Shown in pieces: positions 1-6,905 of a stretch of 7,560 bases of DNA. Source of the DNA: Planctomycetia bacterium (GTDB lineage Bacteria > Planctomycetota > Planctomycetia > Pirellulales > UBA1268); NCBI GenBank assembly GCA_009919445.1, contig RGBY01000120.1, forward strand, positions 1-7,560, read 5' to 3'. The translations under genes were made by a program, and so were the position numbers. The notes under the pieces are model-generated. The model was not told the DNA's origin, did no database searches, and was given only the letters and a program-made list of their open reading frames with translations. How positions within the stretch are numbered: position 1 is the first letter of the stretch; every line of letters starts with the position of its first letter.

Positions 1-24
1 CGTCCGCAGGACTGACTCTTCCAT
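1..24 (-). CDS. Possible 5' end of a divergent gene, cut by the window edge
   Basis: On the minus strand an ATG at 24-22 opens a frame that stays open to the window edge, reading MEESVLRT. Just upstream is a strong Shine-Dalgarno sequence, GGAGG, about 8 nt from the ATG. The placement is typical of a real start. It would be divergent from the cyclase gene, with about 140 bp between the two starts for their promoters. Eight codons are too few to name a product or exclude chance, so the call rests only on the ribosome binding site and its spacing. Confidence 0.35.
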
Positions 25-155
25 TTCATCTTCCTCCGAGAGGGGAACCCATCACTGAAAACTGAGGCCTGTTGCGTTTCGTCGCCCCAGCCCTGCCGAG
101 GCAATTGTAGCGAAAGTTGTGTCGACGCTACCTTATAAAGAAACGCATCTTGAAA

Positions 156-159
156 GGGG
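156..159 (+). promoter_or_regulatory. Ribosome binding site that decides the cyclase start
   Basis: The run GAAAGGGG ends 7 nt before a GTG at 167. The frame also opens at an earlier GTG (119), but that codon has no convincing Shine-Dalgarno sequence. Starting at 167 also gives a compact signal peptide (Arg-Arg, then a hydrophobic stretch), so 167 is preferred. Confidence 0.6.
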
Positions 160-166
160 TTCCTCC

Positions 167-1012
167 GTGTCCGTCAGCCGAAGATTGTCCCACGCGCAAA
201 GTGTCACCTGGCTTTCTAAAACGGTCTTGCTGAGCCTGCTTTACTACGCAGCACAGATTCTGCCGCTGCACGCAGAAGAGACCTGGGTCGACCTGACCCA
301 TTCCTTTTCTGAATCAACGATCTTCTGGCCGACCGAAACAGGCTTTCGGCTCGTGCGTGGTGCCAACAAAACCACAGCAAAGGGGTACTACTACGCGGCG
401 AATCGCTTCAGCACGGCAGAACACGGCGGCACTCATCTGGACGCACCACGACACTTCTCAGCGTCCGGGCAGACTGCAGATGCCATTCCACTACGCAATC
501 TGATTGGGGAAGCAGCTGTTGTTGATGTCTCAGCCGCATGTGCAACCAACCCCGACTATCAGGTCACGATTGATGACCTCATGAACTGGGAAACGGCAAA
601 CAGGCAGCAACTCGTCGGGCGAATCGTTCTACTGCGGACGGGCTGGTCTCAGCGCTGGCCCAACCGGCTCACCTACCTGGGAACTGACCAATGGGGCCCA
701 TCAGCCGTGAAACACCTTCACTTCCCAGGCTTATCACCGACAGCCGCTCAATGGCTTGTTGATCACCGCCGCCCAAGAGCGATCGGCATCGATACCGCCA
801 GCATCGACCACGGCCAATCAACCGACTTTGCAGCGCACGTCAATCTTTGCGGGGCCAATGTCCCAATTTTTGAGAATGTCGCAAACCTTGATGCGGTCCC
901 ATCGACCGGAGTTTTTGTCATTGCCTTGCCCATGAAAATCGCAGGCGGCAGCGGCGGCCCGCTACGAATCGTTGGCAGAATTTCTACAGACCACCGACCG
1001 AACGGTGAATGA
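167..1012 (+). CDS. Secreted cyclase-family (kynurenine formamidase-like) metallohydrolase
   Basis: A 281-aa protein if read from GTG 167. The N-terminus looks like a Sec signal peptide: Arg-Arg near residue 5, a hydrophobic core (VLLSLLYYAA), and an LHA|EE cleavage site near residue 36, so the enzyme should be exported. The mature part is a cyclase-family domain (PF04199). The family's metal-binding signature is clear at residues 86-97, HGGTHLDAPRHF, with His86, His90, Asp92 and His96 as likely ligands. An Asp-His pair at 214-215 (SIDHGQ) and Glu236 (PIFEN) are further conserved-type positions. Members include N-formylkynurenine formamidase and other amide or lactone hydrolases, usually Zn- or Mn-dependent. 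The substrate cannot be told from sequence, and export argues against a simple cytoplasmic kynurenine role. No kyn genes are adjacent. The gene converges on purM, with 94 bp between stops and no convincing terminator there. Confidence 0.9.
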   Translation: MSVSRRLSHAQSVTWLSKTVLLSLLYYAAQILPLHAEETWVDLTHSFSESTIFWPTETGFRLVRGANKTTAKGYYYAANRFSTAEHGGTHLDAPRHFSASGQTADAIPLRNLIGEAAVVDVSAACATNPDYQVTIDDLMNWETANRQQLVGRIVLLRTGWSQRWPNRLTYLGTDQWGPSAVKHLHFPGLSPTAAQWLVDHRRPRAIGIDTASIDHGQSTDFAAHVNLCGANVPIFENVANLDAVPSTGVFVIALPMKIAGGSGGPLRIVGRISTDHRPNGE

Positions 1013-1106
1013 CGAACTGGCCGGCTACTCGCCAGCAGATGCAAAGGCTCTTGGCGACGGCCCGATAGGTTTCGCCCATCCCGATGCAGGCAACAAGCAA
1101 ACTTCG

Positions 1107-1975
1107 TCAGACAATCACGACACGTTCAGCATCACCAGCCACTTCGCGGGCCTCCCCAATCTGCCAGGATGCCATTCCTGAGTCAGCAAGTTGGTGCTGA
1201 ATGCTGTCGGCGAAATGAGGGGACACGACCAGCACCATCCCCACGCCCATGTTAAAGACTCGATCCATTTCAGCTGCTTCGATACCGCCGAGTCGCTGGA
1301 GCCAACTGAAGACTGGTGGCACATCCCAGCTCTCTCGCTGAATCTGTACCTGGACATGACTTGGAACGATCCGGCCCAAATTCTCTGCAAGCCCACCACC
1401 CGTAATGTGGGCAATACCATGCACGACCTGTTTCACCCGATAGTGCCGCAGCACTGACCGTACCGCTCTGGCATACAACCGAGTTGGTTCAAGCAGCAGT
1501 TCTGCAACGCTTTTCCCACCGCACTCCGAAACGGTGTCGTTAAGTGCCAGCCCCGCCAGTTCGAAGACAACCTTTCGCACGAGGCTGTATCCATTTGAGT
1601 GGAAACCAGAGGAGGCGATACCGATCGCGATATCACCGGCTTGAATCTGGCTGCCATCAATCAGCCGCTTCCGCTCGACTACGCCGACGCAATGCTCATC
1701 GCGACGAGGTCAATGCCCACGGTATCGTGAATGCCGGCCGCCACAGCAACCTTCAGCTTCGTCCCTACACCGTCGGTGCAGGAAATCAGCAGTGGGTCTT
1801 CGTACTTGCGGGAAAACAGCCCCTGCAGCTGCAACTGAAAGATGGCGGCAAAGCCCCCCTCCTGGCTCATCACCCGGGGGCACTGGGTCCGCCGCATGTG
1901 CGCAGGCAACCGGGCCATCGACTCTTCGTAGAGGGCAAGATCAACACCGGCACTTGAATAGGTGGCTCCGCTCAC
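1107..1975 (-). pseudogene. purM: Phosphoribosylformylglycinamidine cyclo-ligase (AIR synthetase), internally deleted and frameshifted
   Basis: PurM makes aminoimidazole ribotide from FGAM with ATP, step five of purine synthesis. The N-terminal part starts at GTG 1975 (GGAG about 11 nt upstream) and matches PurM: YSSAGVD, a glycine-rich EGGFAAIF, then [12 protein letters not shown] and VGIDLVAMS. That frame meets TAG at 1681-1679. The C-terminal part is in another frame from about 1691, reading [48 protein letters not shown] and a normal C-terminus to TGA at 1109-1107. Between the halves the segment that should carry the VNDxxVQGAEPLFFLDY and GGETAEMPG motifs is absent. By comparison with E. 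coli PurM as I recall it, about 65-70 codons (around 200 nt) are lost, with a net frame change at 1692-1696. Total coding is about 288 residues against roughly 345. As written the product cannot be a working synthetase. An assembly or consensus error is a real alternative. Confidence 0.85.
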
Positions 1976-2026
1976 AGCGTTATCATCTCCGCGACTTCAG
2001 CCGCTGCAACCCTGTTCCTTCACGCA

Positions 2027-2043
2027 CGGTGGAGAAGCCACCG
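2027..2043 (-). terminator. Short stem-loop between the membrane-anchored gene and purM
   Basis: A perfect 6-bp inverted repeat (CGGTGG and CCACCG) with a 5-nt loop lies about 30 nt past the stop of the upstream minus-strand gene. A second weaker pairing (CCCC and GGGG, 2051-2066) sits between it and the stop. No T-tract follows on the minus strand, so this is not a standard intrinsic terminator. It could be an mRNA-processing or attenuating hairpin, or chance in GC-rich DNA. Confidence 0.2.
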
Positions 2044-2074
2044 CCATTCGCCCCACCGGGACGGGGATACCGCA

Positions 2075-2710
2075 TCAGGCCATCTCGGCGGCAGCCACCT
2101 GGAGTGCCTGCATCCAGTCAGATTCGTCCTCAAGACGCACGACACCAAGCCGATTGGGCCGGGCCGCAGCAAGCCCAAGGGTTACCAACAGCAGCCCATC
2201 ACCCCACTTGGTTTTTCCGGCCACCAGACACCACGGTGTCTCGCTGAGGTCCTTCCCCGGCACCTGGAGGTGCAAGGCAAGATTATTGGCAAAACCACCC
2301 ACGCTGACCTGGTTCGGCCAGTGCCGCACAGACGGCTTATCCAGTGCAAAAAACTGGCCAAGCCCCGGCACCAGCCCCTCAAGGACGGCCGGAATTTCTT
2401 CGTCACTGGGCAACGCCACCCTGCCCAGTGGGGCCAGCGCCACCACCCCCAGCCGGGCCGGCATGTTGTGAACCTTTAGTGACTCGCGTCCTGCACTGCC
2501 CAGAGGTTCTCCTCCAAGGTCAACCACTCGCAGCGGATCAACCAAAGACACCTCGGCAGGTCGTTTCAACACCTTCATCAGTTTGCGGACAACTACCGCA
2601 AGAATCAGGACGGCAAGGCCGATCGCCACCCAGCGGCCACGCTCGGTCGTCAGTAAAAAATGCAAAGTCCGCTGCCACGCGGCGAGTACGGTCTGTATAA
2701 GTTGCTGCAT
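2075..2710 (-). CDS. Membrane-anchored protein of unknown function
   Basis: A 211-aa protein from ATG 2710. I chose this start because AGGGA lies about 9 nt upstream; the frame is open to 2848, but the extra 46 residues would overlap the glgX start region. Residues 1-26 are amphipathic, and residues 27-42 (WVAIGLAVLILAVVV) form one transmembrane segment followed by a basic stretch (RKLMKVLKR). The remaining 160 residues look like a soluble domain rich in Leu, Val and Gly, including FALDKPSVRHWPNQVSVGG and LVAGKTKWGDGLLLV. I do not recognise the family. The basic residues after the segment suggest, by the positive-inside rule, a cytoplasmic C-terminal domain. It lies 99 bp upstream of purM on the same strand and may share its transcript, and it is divergent from glgX. 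Coding is supported by length, ribosome binding site and domain-like composition. Confidence 0.75.
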   Translation of the reverse strand: MQQLIQTVLAAWQRTLHFLLTTERGRWVAIGLAVLILAVVVRKLMKVLKRPAEVSLVDPLRVVDLGGEPLGSAGRESLKVHNMPARLGVVALAPLGRVALPSDEEIPAVLEGLVPGLGQFFALDKPSVRHWPNQVSVGGFANNLALHLQVPGKDLSETPWCLVAGKTKWGDGLLLVTLGLAAARPNRLGVVRLEDESDWMQALQVAAAEMA

Positions 2711-2782
2711 TGTTTGTCTTCCCTGTGGTGGTGGGGCGTCGGTCTCCTCCCTCCGCTCGGCCTGGCAGTGTATCATTCCGGC

Positions 2783-4954
2783 ATGGCTAAAGAACGCCCC
2801 TCCCAACAGCCTCGTGGCCAGCACCGCAACCAGCTGCCACCCCTGCAATTCAACTTTCCGCTGCCCTACGGCGCATTGCTTCAGCCAGCGGGCCCTGACG
2901 GCCTACCTGGCGTGCAGTTCGTGGTCTACAGCCGCTCGGCGACGGCTATGCGGGTGCTCCTCTACGACCACGTCGAGGACCATGAGCCAACTGCCATCAT
3001 CTCGTTTGATCCCGAGAAAGACCGCTGGGGGGACATTTGGAGCATTTTCGTTCCGGGTCTCAAACACGGCCAGCTTTACCACTTCCAGACCGATGGACCA
3101 TTCGATCCGGAACGTGGCCAGCGATTTGACGGAACCGCCCGGCTCATCGATCCGTACGCTCTCGCTCTCGCCGGTACCTTTCTCCCATCAGCCGATGGGA
3201 TCGTGCGGCCCCCCAAGTGTGTCGTCATCGACGAAGCCTTCGACTGGCAAGGCGATCGCCATATTTGCCGTGAACTGGCGGACACCGTCATTTACGAGAT
3301 GCATGTCCGCGGGTTCACCCAGAACCCCAATAGTGGCGTTGCCCATCCCGGCACCTATCTCGGGGTCATCGAAAAAATTCCTTACCTGAAGTCGCTCGGC
3401 GTGACTGCTGTCGAATTGATGCCGGTCCATGAGTTTCCCATCGAAGCCTTCGATGGCATGCCGGGCGGGAAAAAAAATTACTGGGGCTATGACCCCATGG
3501 CATTCTTTGCTCCCCATCGTGGCTATGCGGCCGGCACTGAGCCCGGCTGCCACGTCCGTGAATTCAAGGAGATGGTCCGAGCGCTGCACGCTGAAGGCAT
3601 TGAGGTCATCCTCGATGTCGTCTTCAACCATACGGCTGAAGGAAATGAACTCGGCCCGACCCTCTCATTCAAAGGTCTGGAAAACCGCGTCTACTACATG
3701 CTCGGAGACGGCGGCTCGAGTTACAAGAACTACTCTGGGTGTGGCAACACGATCAATGGAAATCACCCTATCGTCCGCGAACTGATTTTCCTCTGTCTGC
3801 GCCACTGGGTCCACAACTATCACATCGATGGCTTCCGCTTTGACCTCGCCAGCATTCTTTCGCGCGATCGCAATGGTGAAATTCTTCCCAATCCACCGAT
3901 TGTCGAAGTGATCACTGAAGATCCAATGCTGGCGGACACCAAAATCATCGCCGAAGCCTGGGATGCCGCCGGGGCCTATCAAGTCGGCTCTTTTGCGAGC
4001 CTCCGCTGGGCCGAGTGGAACGGTCGCTACCGCGATGATGTCCGTCGGTACTGGCGGGGCGACTACTCGCAGACTGGCCATCTGGCCACCCGCCTGGCGG
4101 GGTCGAGTGACCTCTATGGGGAGGACGAACGGCAACCGTTCCATAGCATCAATTTTGTTACCTCGCACGATGGCTTCACCCTCAATGACCTGGTCAGCTA
4201 TCGCGAGAAGCACAACGAGGCTAACAACGAGGGAAACCGCGACGGCGATAGCAACAACTATTCGGAGAACTATGGCGTAGAGGGCCCCACCAAGCAGCCC
4301 ACTATCAACCAGTTTCGGAGCCGTCAGATTCGCAACATGCTGGCCACCCTGCTCCTCAGCCAGGGCGTTCCAATGCTTGTCTCCGGAGACGAATGCCGCC
4401 GAACCCAGCAGGGAAACAACAATGCCTACTGCCAGGACAATGCCACCTCATGGTTTGACTGGTCGCTTATAGAGACCAACCATGACCTGCTCCGATTTGT
4501 CCGCGAACTGATTGCCTTTCGCAAACGGAACCCCACTCTCCGCCGCCGTGATTTTCTCCATGGCGGAACCAGTGCCAATGGAAGCCTCCCTGACGTGGAA
4601 TGGTTTTCACCTGAGGGCAGCCACGTTGACTGGTACACCGCCGATGCCAGTCTTGTCTGCTTCTTTGGGGCCGCAACCGTCACTGGAGAAACCGACAGTC
4701 GTGCCGCATACTGGGACCAGCAGGAGGACCCCCAGCATGTCCTCGTTTTTGCGCATGCGGGAGCCGACCCCCGGGTCTTTCATTTCCCCCAACCCGATGC
4801 CATTCGCAGCCTGACCTGGCAGCGGCTGCTTGACACAAACGCCGCCCCGCCCAACGACATTCATTCCGTCGACTCAATGCCGGTGTTCTCAGTCGACGCC
4901 CCGATCGAGTTGGCCGGCTATTCCCTGCTTTGCCTCGTGGCGGCGGCACGTTGA
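2783..4954 (+). CDS. glgX: Glycogen debranching enzyme GlgX (isoamylase-type, GH13)
   Basis: A 723-aa cytoplasmic enzyme that hydrolyses alpha-1,6 branch links of glycogen limit dextrins during glycogen breakdown. The N-terminal part is a CBM48-type beta-sandwich (GVQFVVYSRSATAMRVLLYD; later FDPERGQRFDGTARLIDPYA). The (beta/alpha)8 catalytic domain follows. Region I is DVVFNHTAEGNE (Asp278-His283). Region II is GFRFDLAS, with nucleophile Asp354 and Arg352. Region III is IIAEAWDAAG, with acid/base Glu391. Region IV is FVTSHDGFTLNDL, with His462 and Asp463. The family stretch GNNNAYCQDNATSWFDW is also present, and the beta-rich C-terminal domain is complete. Length matches GlgX and all catalytic residues are intact. 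ATG 2783 fits the family N-terminus; the frame extends upstream to 2660, but that part is unlike GlgX. No Shine-Dalgarno sequence is visible before 2783, and GTG 2768 is a less likely alternative. No other glycogen genes lie in the window. Confidence 0.96.
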   Translation: MAKERPSQQPRGQHRNQLPPLQFNFPLPYGALLQPAGPDGLPGVQFVVYSRSATAMRVLLYDHVEDHEPTAIISFDPEKDRWGDIWSIFVPGLKHGQLYHFQTDGPFDPERGQRFDGTARLIDPYALALAGTFLPSADGIVRPPKCVVIDEAFDWQGDRHICRELADTVIYEMHVRGFTQNPNSGVAHPGTYLGVIEKIPYLKSLGVTAVELMPVHEFPIEAFDGMPGGKKNYWGYDPMAFFAPHRGYAAGTEPGCHVREFKEMVRALHAEGIEVILDVVFNHTAEGNELGPTLSFKGLENRVYYMLGDGGSSYKNYSGCGNTINGNHPIVRELIFLCLRHWVHNYHIDGFRFDLASILSRDRNGEILPNPPIVEVITEDPMLADTKIIAEAWDAAGAYQVGSFASLRWAEWNGRYRDDVRRYWRGDYSQTGHLATRLAGSSDLYGEDERQPFHSINFVTSHDGFTLNDLVSYREKHNEANNEGNRDGDSNNYSENYGVEGPTKQPTINQFRSRQIRNMLATLLLSQGVPMLVSGDECRRTQQGNNNAYCQDNATSWFDWSLIETNHDLLRFVRELIAFRKRNPTLRRRDFLHGGTSANGSLPDVEWFSPEGSHVDWYTADASLVCFFGAATVTGETDSRAAYWDQQEDPQHVLVFAHAGADPRVFHFPQPDAIRSLTWQRLLDTNAAPPNDIHSVDSMPVFSVDAPIELAGYSLLCLVAAAR

Positions 4955-5089
4955 CAAACACAGAACTGGCCTCCGTGCGGCATTCACGATACGATAGGAC
5001 GTCGCCGAACCCGCCTGAAACGGCCGCTACAAAGTCTTTGTTTTTTCCCGGCAACCCATCCGCCTTCTCAACGCACATGGAGTCCTTTC

Positions 5090-5809
5090 ATGCCCCGTCA
5101 CTCATCGCTGCTTGATCGCCCCCATTGGCTGACGCTTTTGCCACTGCTGGCCTACCTCACCCTGACCACCGGATGCGGCAAGGGTTCTCCAACGCCACAG
5201 CAGACCGCACCAGCACCGGCACCGCCACGGGCAGCGGTAGCAACCCATGACCACGATGAACATGACCATGATGAACATGACCATGATGAACATGACCATG
5301 ATGAACATGACCACGATGAACATGACCACGATGAACATGACCACGATGAACATGATCACGCACATGATCACCCTGCGTTTGAACCAGCCAAAACCATTGC
5401 CGAGGCAATTGCTCGGGTAAAGGCGTTGGGCGCTGATGTCCAGAAGGCTCTGGCTGCTCAGGAAGTGGACCTGGCGGATGACCTTGTCCACTCAGTCGGC
5501 CGGGTCATTGAGGACCTCCATGCGAAAATTGCCGCCGCTGAGCTCGACACCAAGGCTCGTGAGGCGGCTACGGCTGCCGCTGATTCGATTTTTGACGCCT
5601 ATGAAAAGCTTGACACAGCCCTTCATGGTGCCGAAGAAGAAATAAAGAAGATCGACTTTGCCGCCTACCTGCCAACGCTCGATTCAGCCACAAACACCCT
5701 CGACGATCTGTTTCAAACTGTTGAAGAGGCGGTGACTGGCGAAGGGAAGGCGGAAAAGGCACCAGCCGCAAAGCCTGTCGCGGCAGACCAAGAACCCGCG
5801 GGCGAGTAG
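5090..5809 (+). CDS. His/Asp/Glu-rich repeat lipoprotein, probably metal-binding
   Basis: A 239-aa protein with GGAG 7 nt before its ATG. Residues 1-29 are a lipoprotein signal peptide: a hydrophobic core (LTLLPLLAYL) and a lipobox LTTG|C with Cys29, so the protein should be lipid-anchored in the cell envelope. A Pro/Ala-rich linker (30-52) follows. Residues 53-87 are seven perfect copies of HDHDE, continued by HDHAHDH to residue 94. That puts more than 15 His and many acidic residues in about 42 positions, an obvious binding surface for Zn, Ni, Co or Cu. Residues about 100-205 are Ala/Glu/Lys-rich and predicted by eye as several amphipathic helices (a bundle or coiled coil), and the tail is Pro/Ala/Glu-rich. 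I do not recognise a named family. A metal scavenger, store or buffer is inferred from composition only. It is the first gene of the cluster running to the window end, and the 135 bp upstream probably holds its promoter, though no clear -35/-10 pair is visible. Confidence 0.92.
   Translation: MPRHSSLLDRPHWLTLLPLLAYLTLTTGCGKGSPTPQQTAPAPAPPRAAVATHDHDEHDHDEHDHDEHDHDEHDHDEHDHDEHDHDEHDHAHDHPAFEPAKTIAEAIARVKALGADVQKALAAQEVDLADDLVHSVGRVIEDLHAKIAAAELDTKAREAATAAADSIFDAYEKLDTALHGAEEEIKKIDFAAYLPTLDSATNTLDDLFQTVEEAVTGEGKAEKAPAAKPVAADQEPAGE
5246..5371 (+). repeat. 15-bp in-frame tandem repeat encoding HDHDE
   Basis: Seven head-to-tail 15-bp units fill 5246-5350, each encoding His-Asp-His-Asp-Glu. A degenerate end (5351-5371) encodes HDHAHDH. 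The units come in two versions differing only by C or T at the third base of the second His codon: unit 1 has C, units 2-4 have T, and units 5-7 have C. Identical neighbours in blocks suggest growth by local duplication. The unit is a multiple of three, so copy-number change would lengthen or shorten the metal-binding stretch without breaking the frame. Confidence 0.97.
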
Positions 5810-5842
5810 AACAACTGGCATTTTCAGGAAGGATTCCTTGCG

Positions 5843-6388
5843 ATGACCTCACGTTTTTTAACCGACGTAACTAGGCTCTTCTGGCCCCTCACGATTCTGC
5901 TGGTGTCGCTGGCAATCGCACCCGGCACGATCGCTTCAGCAGCCGATCAGGCTGCCCTTAAGGAGCGTCTGCTGCTTCAAACAGAACCTGCCGGAGCCCA
6001 AACCCCGACAGCGGCGAAGGCGGGGCTGTCAACAACGCCCCAGGCCGTCGTCATTGCCGGACGGATCGACGCCAAGGGCATGGATCCCTTCGTCAAGGGG
6101 AAGGCATCTTTTGCCATGTTGCAACTCCCTGACGACCACGCCAAAAAGCCTGGGCACAACAGCGACGACTGCCCCTTCTGCAAAAAGCGACTAGCAAAAG
6201 CGCCGCTGGTTGCCGTGCAGTTTGTCGACGAGGATGGCAAGGAAATTCCCCATGATGCCCGTGAACTCTTCGGTGTTGCCAAGGGTCAAGAAGTCGTCGT
6301 CAAGGGCATGGCAACCTTTAACCCCAAACTGGCACTCCCGATTATTCAACTCCAGGCGGATGGCATCTACATCAGGCAACATGACTGA
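5843..6388 (+). CDS. Secreted protein of unknown function with His and CxxC motif
   Basis: A 181-aa protein with AGGAAGGA about 9 nt before its ATG. Residues 1-33 form a Sec signal peptide (core FWPLTILLVSLAIA, cleavage ASA|AD). After a low-complexity linker (about 40-65) comes a compact domain of about 115 residues, mostly predicted beta strands (VVIAGRID; SFAMLQLP; VAVQFVD; EVVVKGMATF; IIQLQADGIYI), suggestive of a small barrel of OB type. In the middle is a putative metal site: His99, His105, Cys110 and Cys113 within DDHAKKPGHNSDDCPFCKKR. The single CxxC could bind a metal or be redox-active; an exported protein with CPFC is compatible with either. A c-type cytochrome is unlikely, because there is no CxxCH. 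I do not know a named family. It sits 33 bp after the His-rich lipoprotein and overlaps the next gene by 8 bp, so co-expression is likely. Confidence 0.88.
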   Translation: MTSRFLTDVTRLFWPLTILLVSLAIAPGTIASAADQAALKERLLLQTEPAGAQTPTAAKAGLSTTPQAVVIAGRIDAKGMDPFVKGKASFAMLQLPDDHAKKPGHNSDDCPFCKKRLAKAPLVAVQFVDEDGKEIPHDARELFGVAKGQEVVVKGMATFNPKLALPIIQLQADGIYIRQHD

Positions 6389-6905
6389 CCTTTCAGTTCA
6401 GACTGAACAGCCACCCCATATTGCCTTCAAAGAGTGGGCGGTCATTTGCAGAGCGCTTGCCAGCGGGCAGCAGGATGTGATTCTGCGAAAGGGAGGCATT
6501 GTTGAACCAGATGGGCAGTTTCGGCTTGAGGCGGATGACTTCCTGCTGATGCCAACCTTCCTCCATCAGTCAGCAGAAAGCCTGATGCCGGCAGCACGGC
6601 CACTTCTGGCAACGATTGAGGCCGACCGTCCACCTGCCGGCAGTGTGGTTTTCACCCATCGTGCTCAGATCACGGATGCCTTTGTCATCACCAAACTGGC
6701 TGACCTCAAACCGCTGAGATCTCGCCACGTTTGGTCAGACCAAGTTGTTGAAGAGCGGTTCCAGCGGTGGCAAGAGCGACTCGACGTTCTGGTCGTCGCG
6801 GTTCGTCCGCTTCCCCATCCGCTCCAGCTGCCGTGGCATGAGTCGTATGCCGGCTGCAAGTCTTGGGTCCATTTGGCCGACGCCCCTGAGGCTGGACAGG
6901 CGTGA
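6381..6905 (+). CDS. DUF1802 family protein
   Basis: A 174-aa cytoplasmic protein without signal peptide or membrane segment. Residues 14-40 (IAFKEWAVICRAL, then VILRKGGI) are the hallmark opening of DUF1802 proteins, and the length fits that family, whose function is unknown. Further family-like parts are FRLEADDFLLMPTFLHQ (47-63) and the C-terminal LVVAVRPLPHPLQLPWHESYAGCKSWV (137-162). ATG 6381 is inside the end of the preceding gene (8-bp overlap, AGG 4 nt upstream), and translation is probably coupled. The frame extends further upstream inside the previous gene to 6210, but that part is unlike DUF1802. Its stop overlaps the GTG start of the next gene. Family assignment is from recognition of the motif, not a search. 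Confidence 0.85.
   Translation: MTDLSVQTEQPPHIAFKEWAVICRALASGQQDVILRKGGIVEPDGQFRLEADDFLLMPTFLHQSAESLMPAARPLLATIEADRPPAGSVVFTHRAQITDAFVITKLADLKPLRSRHVWSDQVVEERFQRWQERLDVLVVAVRPLPHPLQLPWHESYAGCKSWVHLADAPEAGQA

Noticed and set aside
1017..1035. CTGGC/GCCAG hairpin between the cyclase and purM
   Set aside because: A 5-bp stem with a 9-nt loop and no T-tract is expected by chance in this composition.
1433..1660. Minus-strand open frame of 75 codons overlapping the purM lesion
   Set aside because: It is in a third frame with no PurM-like sequence; the adjacent frame continues PurM without a break, so this one is a shadow.
2660..2782. Upstream extension of the glgX frame
   Set aside because: The added residues are unlike any GlgX N-terminus and overlap the start of the divergent gene.
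2711..2848. Upstream extension of the minus-strand membrane-anchored protein
   Set aside because: It would run into the glgX coding start, and the internal ATG at 2710 has a good ribosome binding site.
4951..4995. TTGACA at the glgX stop with TACGAT downstream, as a promoter
   Set aside because: The spacing is about 33 nt, far from the 16-18 needed, and no better -10 exists at the right distance.
5029..5046. ACAAAG-T-CTTTGT inverted repeat followed by T residues, as a terminator of glgX
   Set aside because: The centre is one base, so only about 4 AT-rich pairs could form around a usable loop; too weak for an intrinsic terminator, though the T-tract is real.
5102..5491. Minus-strand frame rich in VMFIV repeats over the tandem array
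   Set aside because: It is only the antisense reading of the 15-bp repeat; the plus strand has a ribosome binding site, lipobox and ordinary protein composition.
5829..5839. AAGGATTCCTT near-palindrome over the ribosome binding site of the CxxC protein
   Set aside because: Too short to form a stable hairpin; it probably just reflects the Shine-Dalgarno sequence next to a pyrimidine run.
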